Shown here in pieces: positions 25,438 to 34,375 of a stretch of 64,000 nucleotides of DNA; positions within the stretch are counted from its first letter, which is position 1; each line of letters starts with the position of its first letter. Below the pieces are notes generated by a model, which worked only from the letters and a program-made list of their open reading frames with translations, was not told where the DNA came from and made no database searches. Both the position numbers and the translations under genes were made by a program. This DNA is from Neoroseomonas oryzicola (GTDB lineage: Bacteria; Pseudomonadota; Alphaproteobacteria; Acetobacterales; Acetobacteraceae), in contig NZ_JAAVUP010000001.1 of the NCBI RefSeq assembly GCF_012163135.1, forward strand, positions 868,001 through 932,000. The letters are read 5' to 3'.

Positions 25438-25540
25438 AGCAGATCCCGATCAGGTGGAATCACCTGATCGGGTGAATATGCTCGCGCAAATAGCGGGCTA
25501 GAGACGTTGCCGTGAGCGCAGGCGCACGGAAACGGCTCTA
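25435..25540. repeat. About 106 bp composite palindromic repeat (alphaproteobacterial REP-like)
   Basis: The unit is bounded by inverted TAGAGC and GCTCTA ends. Inside is a perfect 12 bp stem (CCCGATCAGGTG / CACCTGATCGGG, loop GAAT, 25446-25473) and a second smaller stem (CCGTG / CACGG) near 25510-25530. The overall form recalls the dispersed palindromic repeats with terminal CTAG that are common between genes in alphaproteobacteria. It begins within the stop codon of the ABC receptor gene and its right edge is the insertion site of the IS element. It may help terminate transcription of the receptor gene. Confidence 0.7.
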
Positions 25541-25542
25541 GG
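25537..25542. repeat. Left target-site duplication TCTAGG
   Basis: TCTAGG lies directly outside the left IS end and is repeated exactly at 26583-26588. It fits the NCTAGN target described for IS481 of Bordetella. The minus-strand stop codon TAG of the transposase is within it. Confidence 0.85.
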
Positions 25543-26497
25543 TGTCGCTGCCAAGGAGGTTGTCCCTGACTAATCGGCTGACGGGCGGCTTTCCGCCGAG
25601 GGCGGAGTGGGGCCTGAGGCTGTTGTAGTGGCAGAGCCAGGCGGGCATGGCGCGGGCGCGCTCGGCGGAGCTGTGGAAGGGCATGGCGTAGGCCCATTCC
25701 CGCAGTGAGGTCTGGATGAACCGCTCGGCCTTGCCGTTGGTGCGAGGCGTGTAGGGCCGGGTACGCTTGTGCTTGAGGCCGCTTCTCTGCAGGGCGGCGG
25801 CGAACAGTTTGCTTTTGAAGGCGGAGCCGTTGTCGGTCATGACGCGCTCGACGCCGACGCCATGGGCGCCGAACCAGGCCAGCGCGTCCTCGAGGAAGCG
25901 GACGGCGCTCTCCTTCTTCTCGTCGGGCATCAGCGCGGTGTAGGCGAGCCGCGAGGCGTCATCGATGGCGACGTGGAGATACTCCCAGCCCAGCCCCTCG
26001 CCGCGGCCGCGCCGGCTGCTCTGGCCGGTGCGGTCGCCGGTGATGCGGTGGCCGATGCCCTCGATACGGCCGAGCTTCTTGATGTCGATATGGATCAGCT
26101 CGCCCGGCCGCTCGCGCTCGTAGCGGATGACCTGGCGGGGCGGGTCGAGAGCGGCGAGGCGGCCAAGGCCGAGACGGCGCAGCGCGACGCCGACGGAGGA
26201 GACCGGCCGCCCGAGCTGGCGGGCGATGGCGGGGCCGGATAGGCGCCGGCGCCGCAGCGCCGCGATCTCGGCCTGTGCAGTTGCGGACAGTCGCGCCGGG
26301 CTGCGATGCGGGCGGGAGGAGCGGTCACGCAGGCCGGCGTCGCCATCGACGGCAAAGCGGTCACGCCACTTGCGCACGGTGCGCGGCGTGGTGCCCATCG
26401 CCGCCGCCACGGCGGCCACCGTCCAGCCCGCCTCCAGCCGATCGACCATCAGCATTCGACTATGCGGCGTGGTGCGCGCATTCTCATGGGCGTCCAT
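25538..26497 (-). CDS. IS481-family transposase
   Basis: A 319-residue DDE transposase. The N-terminus has a helix-turn-helix (RLEAGWTVAAVAAAMGTTPRTVRKWRDRF), and the catalytic core shows ELIHIDIKKLGR (first Asp), VMTDNGSAFKS (second Asp) and the TRPYTPRTNGKAERFIQTSLREW block with the Glu, all typical of IS481. The frame is intact. It starts at MDAHENARTTPHSRM; an upstream in-frame extension lies close to the right inverted repeat. The last codons read GSDT, and the stop codon lies outside the IS, in the target duplication. The gene covers nearly the whole element. Confidence 0.93.
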   Translation of the reverse strand: MDAHENARTTPHSRMLMVDRLEAGWTVAAVAAAMGTTPRTVRKWRDRFAVDGDAGLRDRSSRPHRSPARLSATAQAEIAALRRRRLSGPAIARQLGRPVSSVGVALRRLGLGRLAALDPPRQVIRYERERPGELIHIDIKKLGRIEGIGHRITGDRTGQSSRRGRGEGLGWEYLHVAIDDASRLAYTALMPDEKKESAVRFLEDALAWFGAHGVGVERVMTDNGSAFKSKLFAAALQRSGLKHKRTRPYTPRTNGKAERFIQTSLREWAYAMPFHSSAERARAMPAWLCHYNSLRPHSALGGKPPVSRLVRDNLLGSDT

Positions 26498-26582
26498 CCG
26501 GGGCTCCGGCTTGGTCGTTGAAGGTGTGGCAACCACAGCCTCCAACCTCAGCCCCGGAGGGACAACCTCCATAGCAGCGACA
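25543..26582. mobile_element. Complete IS481-family insertion sequence (1040 bp)
   Basis: Terminal inverted repeats of about 25 bp begin TGTCGCTGC and continue through GGAGGTTGTCCCT, with two mismatches between ends (positions 25543-25567 and 26558-26582). A 6 bp direct duplication (TCTAGG) flanks the element, and the transposase is intact, so this is a recent, probably active insertion. It landed at the CTAG edge of the palindromic repeat between an ABC receptor gene and a Bug gene without breaking either. Confidence 0.93.
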
Positions 26583-26588
26583 TCTAGG
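26583..26588. repeat. Right target-site duplication TCTAGG
   Basis: An exact copy of the left duplication at 25537-25542, directly outside the right inverted repeat. Together they show the original target was a single TCTAGG site. Confidence 0.85.
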
Positions 26589-26602
26589 CCACAGGCGCGG
26601 CA

Positions 26603-26629
26603 GCCTGCGCGGGCGATCCCCGCGCAGGC
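26603..26629 (-). terminator. Hairpin after the Bug receptor gene
   Basis: An 11 bp perfect stem (GCCTGCGCGGG / CCCGCGCAGGC) with a CGATC loop begins ten bases past the stop codon of the minus-strand Bug gene. It is strong but lacks a T-run, so termination efficiency is uncertain. Confidence 0.5.
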
Positions 26630-26638
26630 CTGTCCGGA

Positions 26639-27607
26639 TCAGTCGGCGCGGATGCCGGCTTCCTGGATGATCGCCTCCCACTTGGTGCGCTCCGCCTCGA
26701 GCCAGGACTTCGCATAGGCCGGCGACTGGTCGTCGACGATGCGCATCGCGAGGTCGCCGAGGCGCGTGCGCACCGAGGCCTCCTTCGCCACGCGGCCGAA
26801 GACGCCCGCCGCCTGGTCGAGGATCGCCGTCGGCGTGCCCGAGGGCGCGAGCACCATGTGCCAGGTATAGGCCTCGAGGCCCGGGAAGCCGGCCTCGGCC
26901 GTGGTCGGCACGTTGGGCAGCTGCGGCAGGCGCTGGCTGTCCATCACGGCGAGGGCGCGCGTCTCGCCCCGCTGCACGAAGGGCAGCGCGGTGGTCGCGA
27001 CGTCGACGATGATCGGCACGGAACCGTTCAGAACGTCCGGCATCGCCGCCGCCGTGCCGCGATAGGGGACATGGTTCGCACGCACATTGGCGCGGCGCAG
27101 CAGCAGCTCGGTCGCAAGGTGCAGCGCCCCGCCATTGCCGCTGCTGGCGTAGTCGTGCTTGCCGGGTTCGGCGCGCAGCTTCGCGATCAGTTCCTGCAGC
27201 GTGCGCGCCGGGAAGTCCTTGTTCACCGTGATCACCATCGGGATCACGCCGATCAGCGAGACGGGCGCGAAGTCCGCCACCGGATCGAAGGGCAGGCGCG
27301 GAAACAGCGGGCGCAGCACCGAATGCGCGACCGTGGTGTAGAGCAGCGTCTGCCCGTCCTTCGGCGCCTTGGCGACGGCGTCGGTGCCGACCACCACGCC
27401 CGCGCCGGTGCGGTTCTCCACGATCATGCGCTGCGGCAGGATCTTGGAGATCTCGTCGGCGAAGAGACGCGCCGGAATATCGGTTGGCCCGCCGGCGGCG
27501 AAGGGCACGACGAGGCGGACGGGCTGCGTCGGCCAGGCCTGTGCGCGGGCTGCAACGGGGGTCAGGGCCGCGGCAGCGCCGAGGCCCAGCAGATGACGAC
27601 GATTCAT
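26639..27607 (-). CDS. Bug-type TTT substrate-binding protein
   Basis: A 322-residue periplasmic Bug receptor starting MNRRHLLGLGAAAALTPVAARAQ. It carries WPTQPVRLVVPFAAGGPTDIPARL, VVENRTGAG (here MIVENRTGAGVVVG), KDGQTLLYTT and NHVPYRGTAAAMPDVLNG, all family signatures. An in-frame extension of 17 residues upstream lacks a signal sequence and is rejected. It closely resembles the adjacent Bug gene at 27708-28688 and follows it in the same direction, so it arose by tandem duplication. No TTT membrane components are nearby. Confidence 0.92.
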   Translation of the reverse strand: MNRRHLLGLGAAAALTPVAARAQAWPTQPVRLVVPFAAGGPTDIPARLFADEISKILPQRMIVENRTGAGVVVGTDAVAKAPKDGQTLLYTTVAHSVLRPLFPRLPFDPVADFAPVSLIGVIPMVITVNKDFPARTLQELIAKLRAEPGKHDYASSGNGGALHLATELLLRRANVRANHVPYRGTAAAMPDVLNGSVPIIVDVATTALPFVQRGETRALAVMDSQRLPQLPNVPTTAEAGFPGLEAYTWHMVLAPSGTPTAILDQAAGVFGRVAKEASVRTRLGDLAMRIVDDQSPAYAKSWLEAERTKWEAIIQEAGIRAD

Positions 27608-27622
27608 GTGGCTTCTCCCGAA

Positions 27623-27651
27623 GGCCGGACGCATGGACGATGCGTCCGGCC
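27623..27651 (-). terminator. Strong hairpin between tandem Bug genes
   Basis: A 12 bp perfect stem (GGCCGGACGCAT / ATGCGTCCGGCC) with a five-base loop lies upstream of the second Bug gene and downstream of the first. It may separate their expression. Confidence 0.5.
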
Positions 27652-27662
27652 CGGTCAACCGA

Positions 27663-27683
27663 GGTGTAACAACGGGTTACACC
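27663..27683. promoter_or_regulatory. Operator-like inverted repeat GGTGTAAC-N5-GTTACACC
   Basis: An 8 bp perfect inverted repeat separated by five bases lies between the two Bug genes, about 60 bases upstream of the second one. Its AT content and spacing are those of a site for a dimeric repressor (GntR-, TetR- or LacI-type), and it stands out from the GC-rich surroundings. No regulator gene is adjacent. Confidence 0.45.
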
Positions 27684-27707
27684 GCGTCCGGAACCACCTT
27701 GCCGTCG

Positions 27708-28688
27708 TCATCCGTTCGCGGTGATGCCGGCGCTGCGGATGATCGGCTCCCACTTGGCGATCTCGGCGTCGAGGAAGGCCTTGGCGCTGTCCGGCGTGCT
27801 GTCGGAAACGACGTTCATCGTGAGGTCGCGGAGCCGGTTGCGCACCAGTTCCTGCGACATCACGCGGTTGGTCGCGGCGTTGATCGCCTGGATGATCGGC
27901 GCCGGCGTGCCAGAGGGCACCAGGATCATGTGCCAGGTGTACGCGACGAAGTTGCGCACGCCCTGCTCGTTGAAGGTCGGCACGTTCGGCGCCACCGGGG
28001 ACCGCTGCATGTCCGAGATGCCGATGCCGCGCAGTTCCCCGCGCGCGAGGTAGGGCAGCGCGCCGGCGGCCACGTCCATGATGATCGGGATGCGGCCCGA
28101 GAGCACGTCCGCCATCGCCGCGCTCGACCCGCGATAGGGCACATGGTTCACGCGCAGCCCTCCGGCCTCGTGCCACAGCAGCTCGGTCGCGAGATGCACC
28201 GCGCCGCCATTGCCCGAGGAGGCATAGTCGTACTTCCCCGGATTGGCGCGCAGCAGGGCGAACAATTCCTGCGCGTTCGACACGCCCAGCGAAGGATGCA
28301 CCAGCATGATCATCGGAATCTGCCCGCACAGCGCGACGGGTGCGAAATCCGCGATCGGATCGAAGGGCAGGCGCGGGAAGAGTGCGCGCAGCACCGCATG
28401 GGCGATCGTGGTGTAGAGCACGACGCTGCCATCCTTCGGCGCCTTCGCGACGACCTCGCTGCCGATCACCACGCCCGAGCCGGTGCGGTTCTCGACCACC
28501 ACGCGCTGGGGCAGGAACTCGCTCATGCGATCGGCGATCAGGCGGCCAACCACGTCGGTCGGCCCGCCAGCGGCAAACGGGATCACCATTCGGGTGGGCT
28601 GGGTCGGCCAGGCGGACGTCTGGGCCTGCGAGGCGAAAGGCGCGAGCGCGCCGGCGGCGCCGAGACCGAGGACGTGACGACGGTTCAT
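27708..28688 (-). CDS. Bug-type TTT substrate-binding protein
   Basis: A 326-residue periplasmic receptor, MNRRHVLGLGAAGALAPFASQAQ signal included. The family blocks WPTQPTRMVIPFAAGGPTD, VVVENRTGSGVVIG, YASSGNGGAVHLATELL and NHVPYRGSSAAMADVLSG are present. It lies 68 bases downstream of the ugpC-like gene on the same strand and could be the fifth gene of that transcript. Its neighbour at 26639-27607 is a clear paralogue. Confidence 0.92.
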   Translation of the reverse strand: MNRRHVLGLGAAGALAPFASQAQTSAWPTQPTRMVIPFAAGGPTDVVGRLIADRMSEFLPQRVVVENRTGSGVVIGSEVVAKAPKDGSVVLYTTIAHAVLRALFPRLPFDPIADFAPVALCGQIPMIMLVHPSLGVSNAQELFALLRANPGKYDYASSGNGGAVHLATELLWHEAGGLRVNHVPYRGSSAAMADVLSGRIPIIMDVAAGALPYLARGELRGIGISDMQRSPVAPNVPTFNEQGVRNFVAYTWHMILVPSGTPAPIIQAINAATNRVMSQELVRNRLRDLTMNVVSDSTPDSAKAFLDAEIAKWEPIIRSAGITANG

Positions 28689-28756
28689 ACGAATGTTCCT
28701 CCCGGCGGGTCAGCGCCCGCGTTCATCCGCACATAGGGCGAAAGCACGCGCGCGCG

Positions 28757-29827
28757 TCAATGCCCCGGGTCGATGCGCCGGCCCGTCTCGGCGTCGAAGA
28801 CATGCAGCGCACCGGGTTCCGGCGCGAGCGCCACGCCCTCCTGCCCGGCCACGCCCGGCACGCGAGCCGTGAGCGCCGTGCCATCCGCAAGACGGCCATG
28901 GAGCACGGTCTCCGAGCCGAGCGGCTCGGCGAGCTCGACCGTCAGCGCAAGCCCATCCGCACCGACCTGCTGCAGGTGCTCGGGGCGGATGCCGATCGTG
29001 ACCGGACGCCCCTCCCCACCCGGCCGCGCGCCGTCGGTGAAGCGCCAGACCGTCCCGCCCGACAGCCGCGCCGCCGCGCCGCCATCCACCAGCGTCGCGG
29101 GCAGGAAGTTCATCGCCGGGCTGCCGATGAAGGAGGCGACGTAGGTGTCCGCCGGCTTGGACCAAACCTCCATCGGCGTGCCGACCTGCGCGGCGCGCCC
29201 TTCATGCATCACCACCAGGCGGTCGCCGAGGGTCATCGCCTCGACCTGGTCGTGCGTCACGAACAGGGATGTGACGGCCAGGCGCTTCTGGAGCCGGCGG
29301 ATCTCCGCGCGCATCTGCACGCGCAGCTTGGCGTCGAGGTTGGACAGCGGCTCGTCGAAGAGGAACAGCTTCGGGTGCCGCACGATCGCCCGGCCCATGG
29401 CGACGCGCTGGCGCTGCCCGCCCGAGAGCTGCCGCGGCTTGCGTTCCAGCAGCTGGCCGATCGACAGCAGTTCGGCGGCTTCCTGCACGCGCTGGCGGAT
29501 CTCGGCCTTCGGCAGGCCGCGGATCTTCAGCCCGTAGGCCATGTTGTCGAAGACGGTCATGTGCGGATAGAGCGCGTAGGTCTGGAAGACCATCGCGATG
29601 TCCCGGTCCGCGGGCTCGAGCGGCGTGACGTCGAGCCCGTCGATCATCACCTGGCCCGAGGTCGGCGTCTCGAGACCCGCGACGATGCGCAGCAGGGTCG
29701 ACTTGCCGCAGCCCGAGGCGCCGACGATGACGACCATCTCGCCATCCGCGATGGCGAGGTCGATGCCGTGCAGCACGCGCGTGGCGCCGAAGGATTTCTG
29801 CACGCCCTTGATGTCGAGACTCGCCAC
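28757..29827 (-). CDS. ugpC: ABC transporter ATP-binding protein (UgpC/MsmX type)
   Basis: A 356-residue sugar/glycerol-3-phosphate ABC ATPase. Walker A is GASGCGKST, the signature is [14 protein letters not shown], Walker B is [12 protein letters not shown], and the H-loop is in [12 protein letters not shown]. The C-terminal regulatory TOBE/MalK-like domain starts near [13 protein letters not shown] and includes GIRPEHL. Translation begins at GTG four bases after the stop of the permease gene. With the upstream genes it forms a complete glycerol-3-phosphate or sugar importer. No ugpQ is present. Confidence 0.9.
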   Translation of the reverse strand: MASLDIKGVQKSFGATRVLHGIDLAIADGEMVVIVGASGCGKSTLLRIVAGLETPTSGQVMIDGLDVTPLEPADRDIAMVFQTYALYPHMTVFDNMAYGLKIRGLPKAEIRQRVQEAAELLSIGQLLERKPRQLSGGQRQRVAMGRAIVRHPKLFLFDEPLSNLDAKLRVQMRAEIRRLQKRLAVTSLFVTHDQVEAMTLGDRLVVMHEGRAAQVGTPMEVWSKPADTYVASFIGSPAMNFLPATLVDGGAAARLSGGTVWRFTDGARPGGEGRPVTIGIRPEHLQQVGADGLALTVELAEPLGSETVLHGRLADGTALTARVPGVAGQEGVALAPEPGALHVFDAETGRRIDPGH

Positions 29828-29831
29828 GCGC

Positions 29832-30728
29832 CTATTTCTCCGTCTCGGTCAGGCCCTTGATGAACCAGCGCTGCATCAGCACCACGACGGCGACCGGCGG
29901 CAGCAGGGCGAAGACCGCCGTGGTCATGATCAGGTTCCACTCGTTCTGCGTGTCGCCGATGCCGATCATCTTGGTCAGGCCGACGATGACCGTCTCGAGG
30001 TCGCGGTTCGACACCATCAGCAGCGGCCAGAGATACTGGTTCCAGCCATAGATGAAGAGGATGACGAAGAGCGCCGCGATATTGGTGGTCGATAGCGGCA
30101 GCACCACGTCCTTGAAGAAGCGCAGCGGGCCGGCGCCGTCGACCTTCGCCGCCTCGACATACTCGTCCGGGATGGTGAGGAAGAACTGGCGGAACAGCAG
30201 CGTTGCCGTGGCGGATGCGATCAGCGGCAGCGTCAGCCCGGTCATGGTGTCGATCAGGCCGAGATCGGTCATCACCTGGAAGGTCGGGATGATGCGCACC
30301 TCGACCGGCAGCATCAGGGTGATGAAGATCATCCAGAAGAACACCATGCGCAGCGGGAAGGAGAAGAACACCACCGCGAAGGCCGAGAGCAGGGAGATCG
30401 CGATCTTCCCCACCGCGATCAGGATCGCCATGATGAGGCTGTTCCACAGCATGGTGCTGGCCGGCACGGCGAAGGTGTTGCGCCCGCCGCCGCCCTGGAA
30501 CCAGGCGGTCGTGTAGTTGTGGATGGCCTCCGTGCCCGGCAGCAGGGGCACGTCGCCGCGCCCGATCGTGTCAGTATCGTGGGTCGACCCCACGATGGTG
30601 ATCCAGATCGGCAGCGCGAAGACCGCGATGCCGAGGATGAGGGCCAGGTGCGTGAGGAACCGCTCCCGCGCCTTGCGGCGGCGGGAGGCGGCGGCCAGCG
30701 CCTCGACGTCGATGGTCGCGGTGGGCAT
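29832..30728 (-). CDS. ugpE: Carbohydrate ABC transporter permease (UgpE type)
   Basis: A 298-residue MalG/UgpE-like inner-membrane permease with six hydrophobic helices. The EAA loop that docks onto the ATPase is [25 protein letters not shown], and the GGGGRNTF and [12 protein letters not shown] segments match UgpE. Its ATG overlaps the upstream UgpA-type stop by one base (TGATG), so the permease pair is coupled. The last residues [12 protein letters not shown] are the usual GLTxGAVKG-type ending. Confidence 0.9.
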   Translation of the reverse strand: MPTATIDVEALAAASRRRKARERFLTHLALILGIAVFALPIWITIVGSTHDTDTIGRGDVPLLPGTEAIHNYTTAWFQGGGGRNTFAVPASTMLWNSLIMAILIAVGKIAISLLSAFAVVFFSFPLRMVFFWMIFITLMLPVEVRIIPTFQVMTDLGLIDTMTGLTLPLIASATATLLFRQFFLTIPDEYVEAAKVDGAGPLRFFKDVVLPLSTTNIAALFVILFIYGWNQYLWPLLMVSNRDLETVIVGLTKMIGIGDTQNEWNLIMTTAVFALLPPVAVVVLMQRWFIKGLTETEK

Positions 30729-31609
30729 CAGTAGTGCACCCGGCGCTCGATGAAGCGGAACTGGATCGCCGTGAGCGCGATGACGATGACCATCAGGATC
30801 ACCGATTGCGCCGCTGAGGAGCCGAAGTTGAGGTTCTGCACGCCGTCGACATAGACCTTGTAGATCAACGTCTCGGTCGCGTTGCCCGGGCCGCCGCGCG
30901 TCAGGGCGTGGATGACGCCGAAGGTGTCGAAGAAGGCGTAGACCAGGTTCACCACCAGCAGGAAGAAGGCGGTGGGCGAGAGCAGCGGGAAGATCACCGT
31001 CCAGAAGCGCCGGAACGGCCGCGCCCCGTCGATCGCGGCGGCCTCAAGCACCGAGGTCGGGATCGACTGCAGCCCCGCCAGGAAGAAGATGAAGTTGTAG
31101 GAGACCTGCTTCCACGCCGCCGCGATCACGACCATCGTCATGGCCTGCCCGCCGTTCACCCGGTAGTCCCAGTCGATGCCGATGGCACCGAAGGCGCGGC
31201 CCACCAGCCCGATGGAAGGGTGGAAGATGAACAGCCACAGCACCGCCGCGAGCGCGGGTGCGACGGCATAGGGCCAGATCAGCAGCGTCTTGTAGAGACC
31301 CGCGCCGCGGATGTGCTTGTCCGCCTGCACCGCCAGGAACAGCGCCGCCCCCAGCGCCAGCGCCGCCACCGAGGAGGAGAAGATCACGGTGTTCCACGCG
31401 GCGTTGAGGTAGAGCGCATCCCCGAACAGGTCGAGGAAGTTCTCGAAGGCGACGAACTCGGTGCGCAGGCCGAAGGCGTCCTGGCGCAGGGTCGACTGCC
31501 AGACCGCCATGCCGGCGGGCCAGAAGAAGAAGACGATCGTCACCGCCAACTGCGGCACGAGCAGCAGGTACGGCAGCGCGACGCCGCGAAAGATGACCTT
31601 CTTCCTCAC
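30728..31609 (-). CDS. ugpA: Carbohydrate ABC transporter permease (UgpA type)
   Basis: A 293-residue MalF/UgpA-like permease with about six membrane helices and the EAA loop [26 protein letters not shown]. It starts at GTG 31609, preceded by GGAGGATACC, and 28 bases after the receptor gene. The phrase [23 protein letters not shown] near the end is typical for UgpA. It pairs with UgpE to form the membrane channel. Confidence 0.9.
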   Translation of the reverse strand: MRKKVIFRGVALPYLLLVPQLAVTIVFFFWPAGMAVWQSTLRQDAFGLRTEFVAFENFLDLFGDALYLNAAWNTVIFSSSVAALALGAALFLAVQADKHIRGAGLYKTLLIWPYAVAPALAAVLWLFIFHPSIGLVGRAFGAIGIDWDYRVNGGQAMTMVVIAAAWKQVSYNFIFFLAGLQSIPTSVLEAAAIDGARPFRRFWTVIFPLLSPTAFFLLVVNLVYAFFDTFGVIHALTRGGPGNATETLIYKVYVDGVQNLNFGSSAAQSVILMVIVIALTAIQFRFIERRVHY

Positions 31610-31637
31610 GGTATCCTCCGCGACGTCGCGCGCGCCA

Positions 31638-32987
31638 TCACCCGCGGTTCGCGCGTTCGAAATTGCGCAGCACCTGGTTGCCGCGCGTGGTGGCGTTCGC
31701 GAGCGCCTGCTGGGCGTTCTGTTGGCCCTGGAAGGCGCGCTCGAACTCCTCCTCCATGATGGTGCGGATCTCGACGAAGCCGCCCAGGCGGATGCCGCGG
31801 CTGTTGTCCGTCAGCGTGCCGCCGCCGCGCAGCAGCTGCTCGATCGGCACGTCGGCGCCGGGGTTGTCGCGGTAGAAGCCCTTCTCGCGCGCGATGGCGT
31901 AGGAGGCGCGGCGCACCGGGACATAGCCGGTGTCCATGTGCCACTGCGCGTCGACCTCGGGGTTGCTGAGGTACTTGAAGAACTCCGCCACGCCCTGGAA
32001 CTCGTCGCGCGAACGGCCGCCGCCCGCCGCCGGACCCTTGTTCATCACCCACAGGCTGGCGCCGCCGATGATGGAGTTGATCGGCGCATTCGGCGTGCCC
32101 TGGTAGTAGGGCAGCATGGCCACGCCCCAGTCGAAGCGCGCTTCGCGCTGCACGCGGGCGCGGAAGCCGGAGGAGGTGAACATGATCGCCGCCTCCCCGT
32201 TCGGGAAGGCAGGCTCGCCGGCGTTGTTGCGGCCGCCGTAGCGGAAGCTGCCGTCCTTCTGCCAGTCGACCAGCGCCTGCATGTGGCGCTGCACCAGCGG
32301 GTTGTTGATCCGCAGCTCGGTGCCGAGGCCGCCGAACCCGTTCGCCAATGTGGCCAGCGGGATGTCGTGGATGGCCGAGAAGTTCTCGATCTGCGCCCAG
32401 GTCAGCCAGGCGGTGCTCATCGGCACCGCGGTGCCGCCGCCGGCCTTCAGCTTGGGCAGGATCTCGGCGACGCCCTGCCAGGTCTCGGGGAACTTGTCGG
32501 GGTCGACGCCGGCGCGGCGGAAGGCGTCCTTGTTGTACCAGACGATGGTGGTCGAGCTATTGAACGGCATCGACATCATCCGCCCGTCCGACAGGCTGTA
32601 GTAGCCGCGCACGCCGGGCAGGTAGTCGTTGAAATCGATCTGCACGCCGGTCTCGGCCAGCAGCTCGTGCACCGGCTTCACGGCGCGCCCGGCGCCCATC
32701 ATGGTGCCGGTGCCGACCTCGAACATCTGCACGACATGGGGGGCGTTGTTGGCGCGGAAGGCCGCGATCGCCGCGACCATCGTCTCGGGGTAGGAACCGC
32801 GGAAGGTCGGCACCACCCTGTACTTGGTCTGCGTGGCGTTGAAGTCGGTCGCGCGCTTCTCGAGCATGCCGCCCAGCGGCTGCGCGAGGCCGTGCCAGAA
32901 CTGGATCTCGATCGGCTGCGTCTGGCCGATGGCGGGCGCGGCGACGCCCAGGGACATCGCCCCGGTCAGCAGTGTACGGCGGTGCAT
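31638..32987 (-). CDS. ugpB: Extracellular solute-binding protein (UgpB type)
   Basis: A 449-residue periplasmic receptor with signal peptide [22 protein letters not shown]. The mature protein starts [27 protein letters not shown], a hallmark of UgpB, and has [24 protein letters not shown] (here starting YRVVPTF) and [22 protein letters not shown]. UgpB binds glycerol-3-phosphate and glycerophosphodiesters. The four genes ugpB-ugpA-ugpE-ugpC run in the standard order for the family. It lies 73 bases downstream of the diaminopropionate ammonia-lyase gene. Confidence 0.9.
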   Translation of the reverse strand: MHRRTLLTGAMSLGVAAPAIGQTQPIEIQFWHGLAQPLGGMLEKRATDFNATQTKYRVVPTFRGSYPETMVAAIAAFRANNAPHVVQMFEVGTGTMMGAGRAVKPVHELLAETGVQIDFNDYLPGVRGYYSLSDGRMMSMPFNSSTTIVWYNKDAFRRAGVDPDKFPETWQGVAEILPKLKAGGGTAVPMSTAWLTWAQIENFSAIHDIPLATLANGFGGLGTELRINNPLVQRHMQALVDWQKDGSFRYGGRNNAGEPAFPNGEAAIMFTSSGFRARVQREARFDWGVAMLPYYQGTPNAPINSIIGGASLWVMNKGPAAGGGRSRDEFQGVAEFFKYLSNPEVDAQWHMDTGYVPVRRASYAIAREKGFYRDNPGADVPIEQLLRGGGTLTDNSRGIRLGGFVEIRTIMEEEFERAFQGQQNAQQALANATTRGNQVLRNFERANRG

Positions 32988-33060
32988 AGGGTCGTCCTCT
33001 CCCGTTGTGGCGACGCGGCGGCTTATCCGTGCGCCTTTGCCGCGAGATTACAGAACCATG

Positions 33061-34236
33061 TCACTTCGATGAAGGGGTGTGTCCGACCAGGCGCGCATAG
33101 ACCTCCGGGTCGGTCGCGCCCTCGGTCCCGAACAGCAGGACGCGGCTCGTCTCCTCGAGGCCGAGGGCGGTGCGTGCGAAGGGCTCCCGCGCCGCCAGAA
33201 GCAGGGCGGCGAGGCCCGCGACGGCGCTTTCCCCGGCCACCACGGCCGGCTGGCGCGCGGCGAGCACCTTCATGCAGTCCACTGCGCTGCCATCCGTCAC
33301 CGCCGCGAAGGCGAAGGCCCCGCGCTCGAGCTCCTGCCAGGCGAGGAGCGAGGGCTCCCCGCAGGCGAGGCCCGCCATCAGCGTGTCGAGGTCGCCCTCG
33401 ACCGTGGTCGGCTGGCCGGCCTCGGCGCTGGCGAGCAGGCACGCCGCCTTGTCGGGCTCGGCGACGATGACCTTCACCGCGGTGCCGAAGCGCGACCGCA
33501 TCTGCGAAGACACCGCGGCGGCGACGCCGCCGACGCCGCCCTGGATGAAGACATGGGTCGGCGCCCCGCCGAACTGGTCGGCGGCCTCGTCGGCCATGAC
33601 GCGATAGCCCTGCATGACGTCGCGCGGCACCTCGGTGTAGCCGGGATAGGAGGTGTCGGAGACGACGAACCAGCCATTGGCGTCAGCCTGCTTCTGGGCT
33701 TCCCGCACCGCGTCGTCGTAATTGCCGGGGACGACGCGGATCTCCGCACCCCATTTCGCGATCGCGTCGCGGCGGCCCTGGCTGACATGCTCATGGACGA
33801 AGATGACGCAGCCCGCCCCGAAGCGCTGGGCGCCCCAGGCGACCGAGCGGCCATGGTTGCCGTCCGTCGCGCAGCAGACGGTGATGGCGCGCGTCGCATC
33901 CTTGTGGGTGCCGTCCATCAGCTCGGCCGCGGTCGCCGCATTCGCGACGCCGCGCCGGGCGAGCTCCGCCTGCAGCAGGCGCATGACGGCATAGGCGCCG
34001 CCCAGGGCCTTGAAGGAGCCGAGGCCGAAACGGCCGCCTTCATCCTTGTAGGCCACGCGCGCGACGCGCGCGGCCGCGGCGGCGTCGGGCAGCTCGACCA
34101 GCGGGGTCGGGGCGTAGCCGGGCCAGGAGGCGATCTCCGCCTTCGCGCGGCGGAAGCCGGAATCCGGCAGCACCACCACGCCCGGCGTGCCGTGGCGCCG
34201 GTTCACGAGGAAGCGGAATGGGGTGGTCGGGATCAT
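33061..34236 (-). CDS. dpaL: Diaminopropionate ammonia-lyase
   Basis: A 391-residue PLP enzyme of fold type II that converts 2,3-diaminopropionate to pyruvate and two ammonia. The Schiff-base lysine is Lys76 in GLGSFKALGGAY, preceded by YKDEGGRFG; the phosphate loop is QGGVGG, and the CCATDGNHGRSVAWGAQRFGA and SDTSYPGYTEVPRDVMQGY blocks are specific to DpaL. Length and motifs match the E. coli enzyme. It is divergent from the DenD-like gene and may be first in the minus-strand transcript with ugpBAEC; released ammonium could feed glutamine synthetase. Confidence 0.92.
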   Translation of the reverse strand: MIPTTPFRFLVNRRHGTPGVVVLPDSGFRRAKAEIASWPGYAPTPLVELPDAAAAARVARVAYKDEGGRFGLGSFKALGGAYAVMRLLQAELARRGVANAATAAELMDGTHKDATRAITVCCATDGNHGRSVAWGAQRFGAGCVIFVHEHVSQGRRDAIAKWGAEIRVVPGNYDDAVREAQKQADANGWFVVSDTSYPGYTEVPRDVMQGYRVMADEAADQFGGAPTHVFIQGGVGGVAAAVSSQMRSRFGTAVKVIVAEPDKAACLLASAEAGQPTTVEGDLDTLMAGLACGEPSLLAWQELERGAFAFAAVTDGSAVDCMKVLAARQPAVVAGESAVAGLAALLLAAREPFARTALGLEETSRVLLFGTEGATDPEVYARLVGHTPSSK

Positions 34237-34375
34237 GGTCGGCCCTCCGGTCGCGGGCCATGTGGCACGGGAAGCGGACGGCAGGCAAAGGTGCCAGGCC
34301 AGAGGCTAGGCCCCAGGCGCGGTCCGGTGTAGGCGAAGGCGACGGGGCCCGGCCCCGGGGAGGACAGGAGCGACG

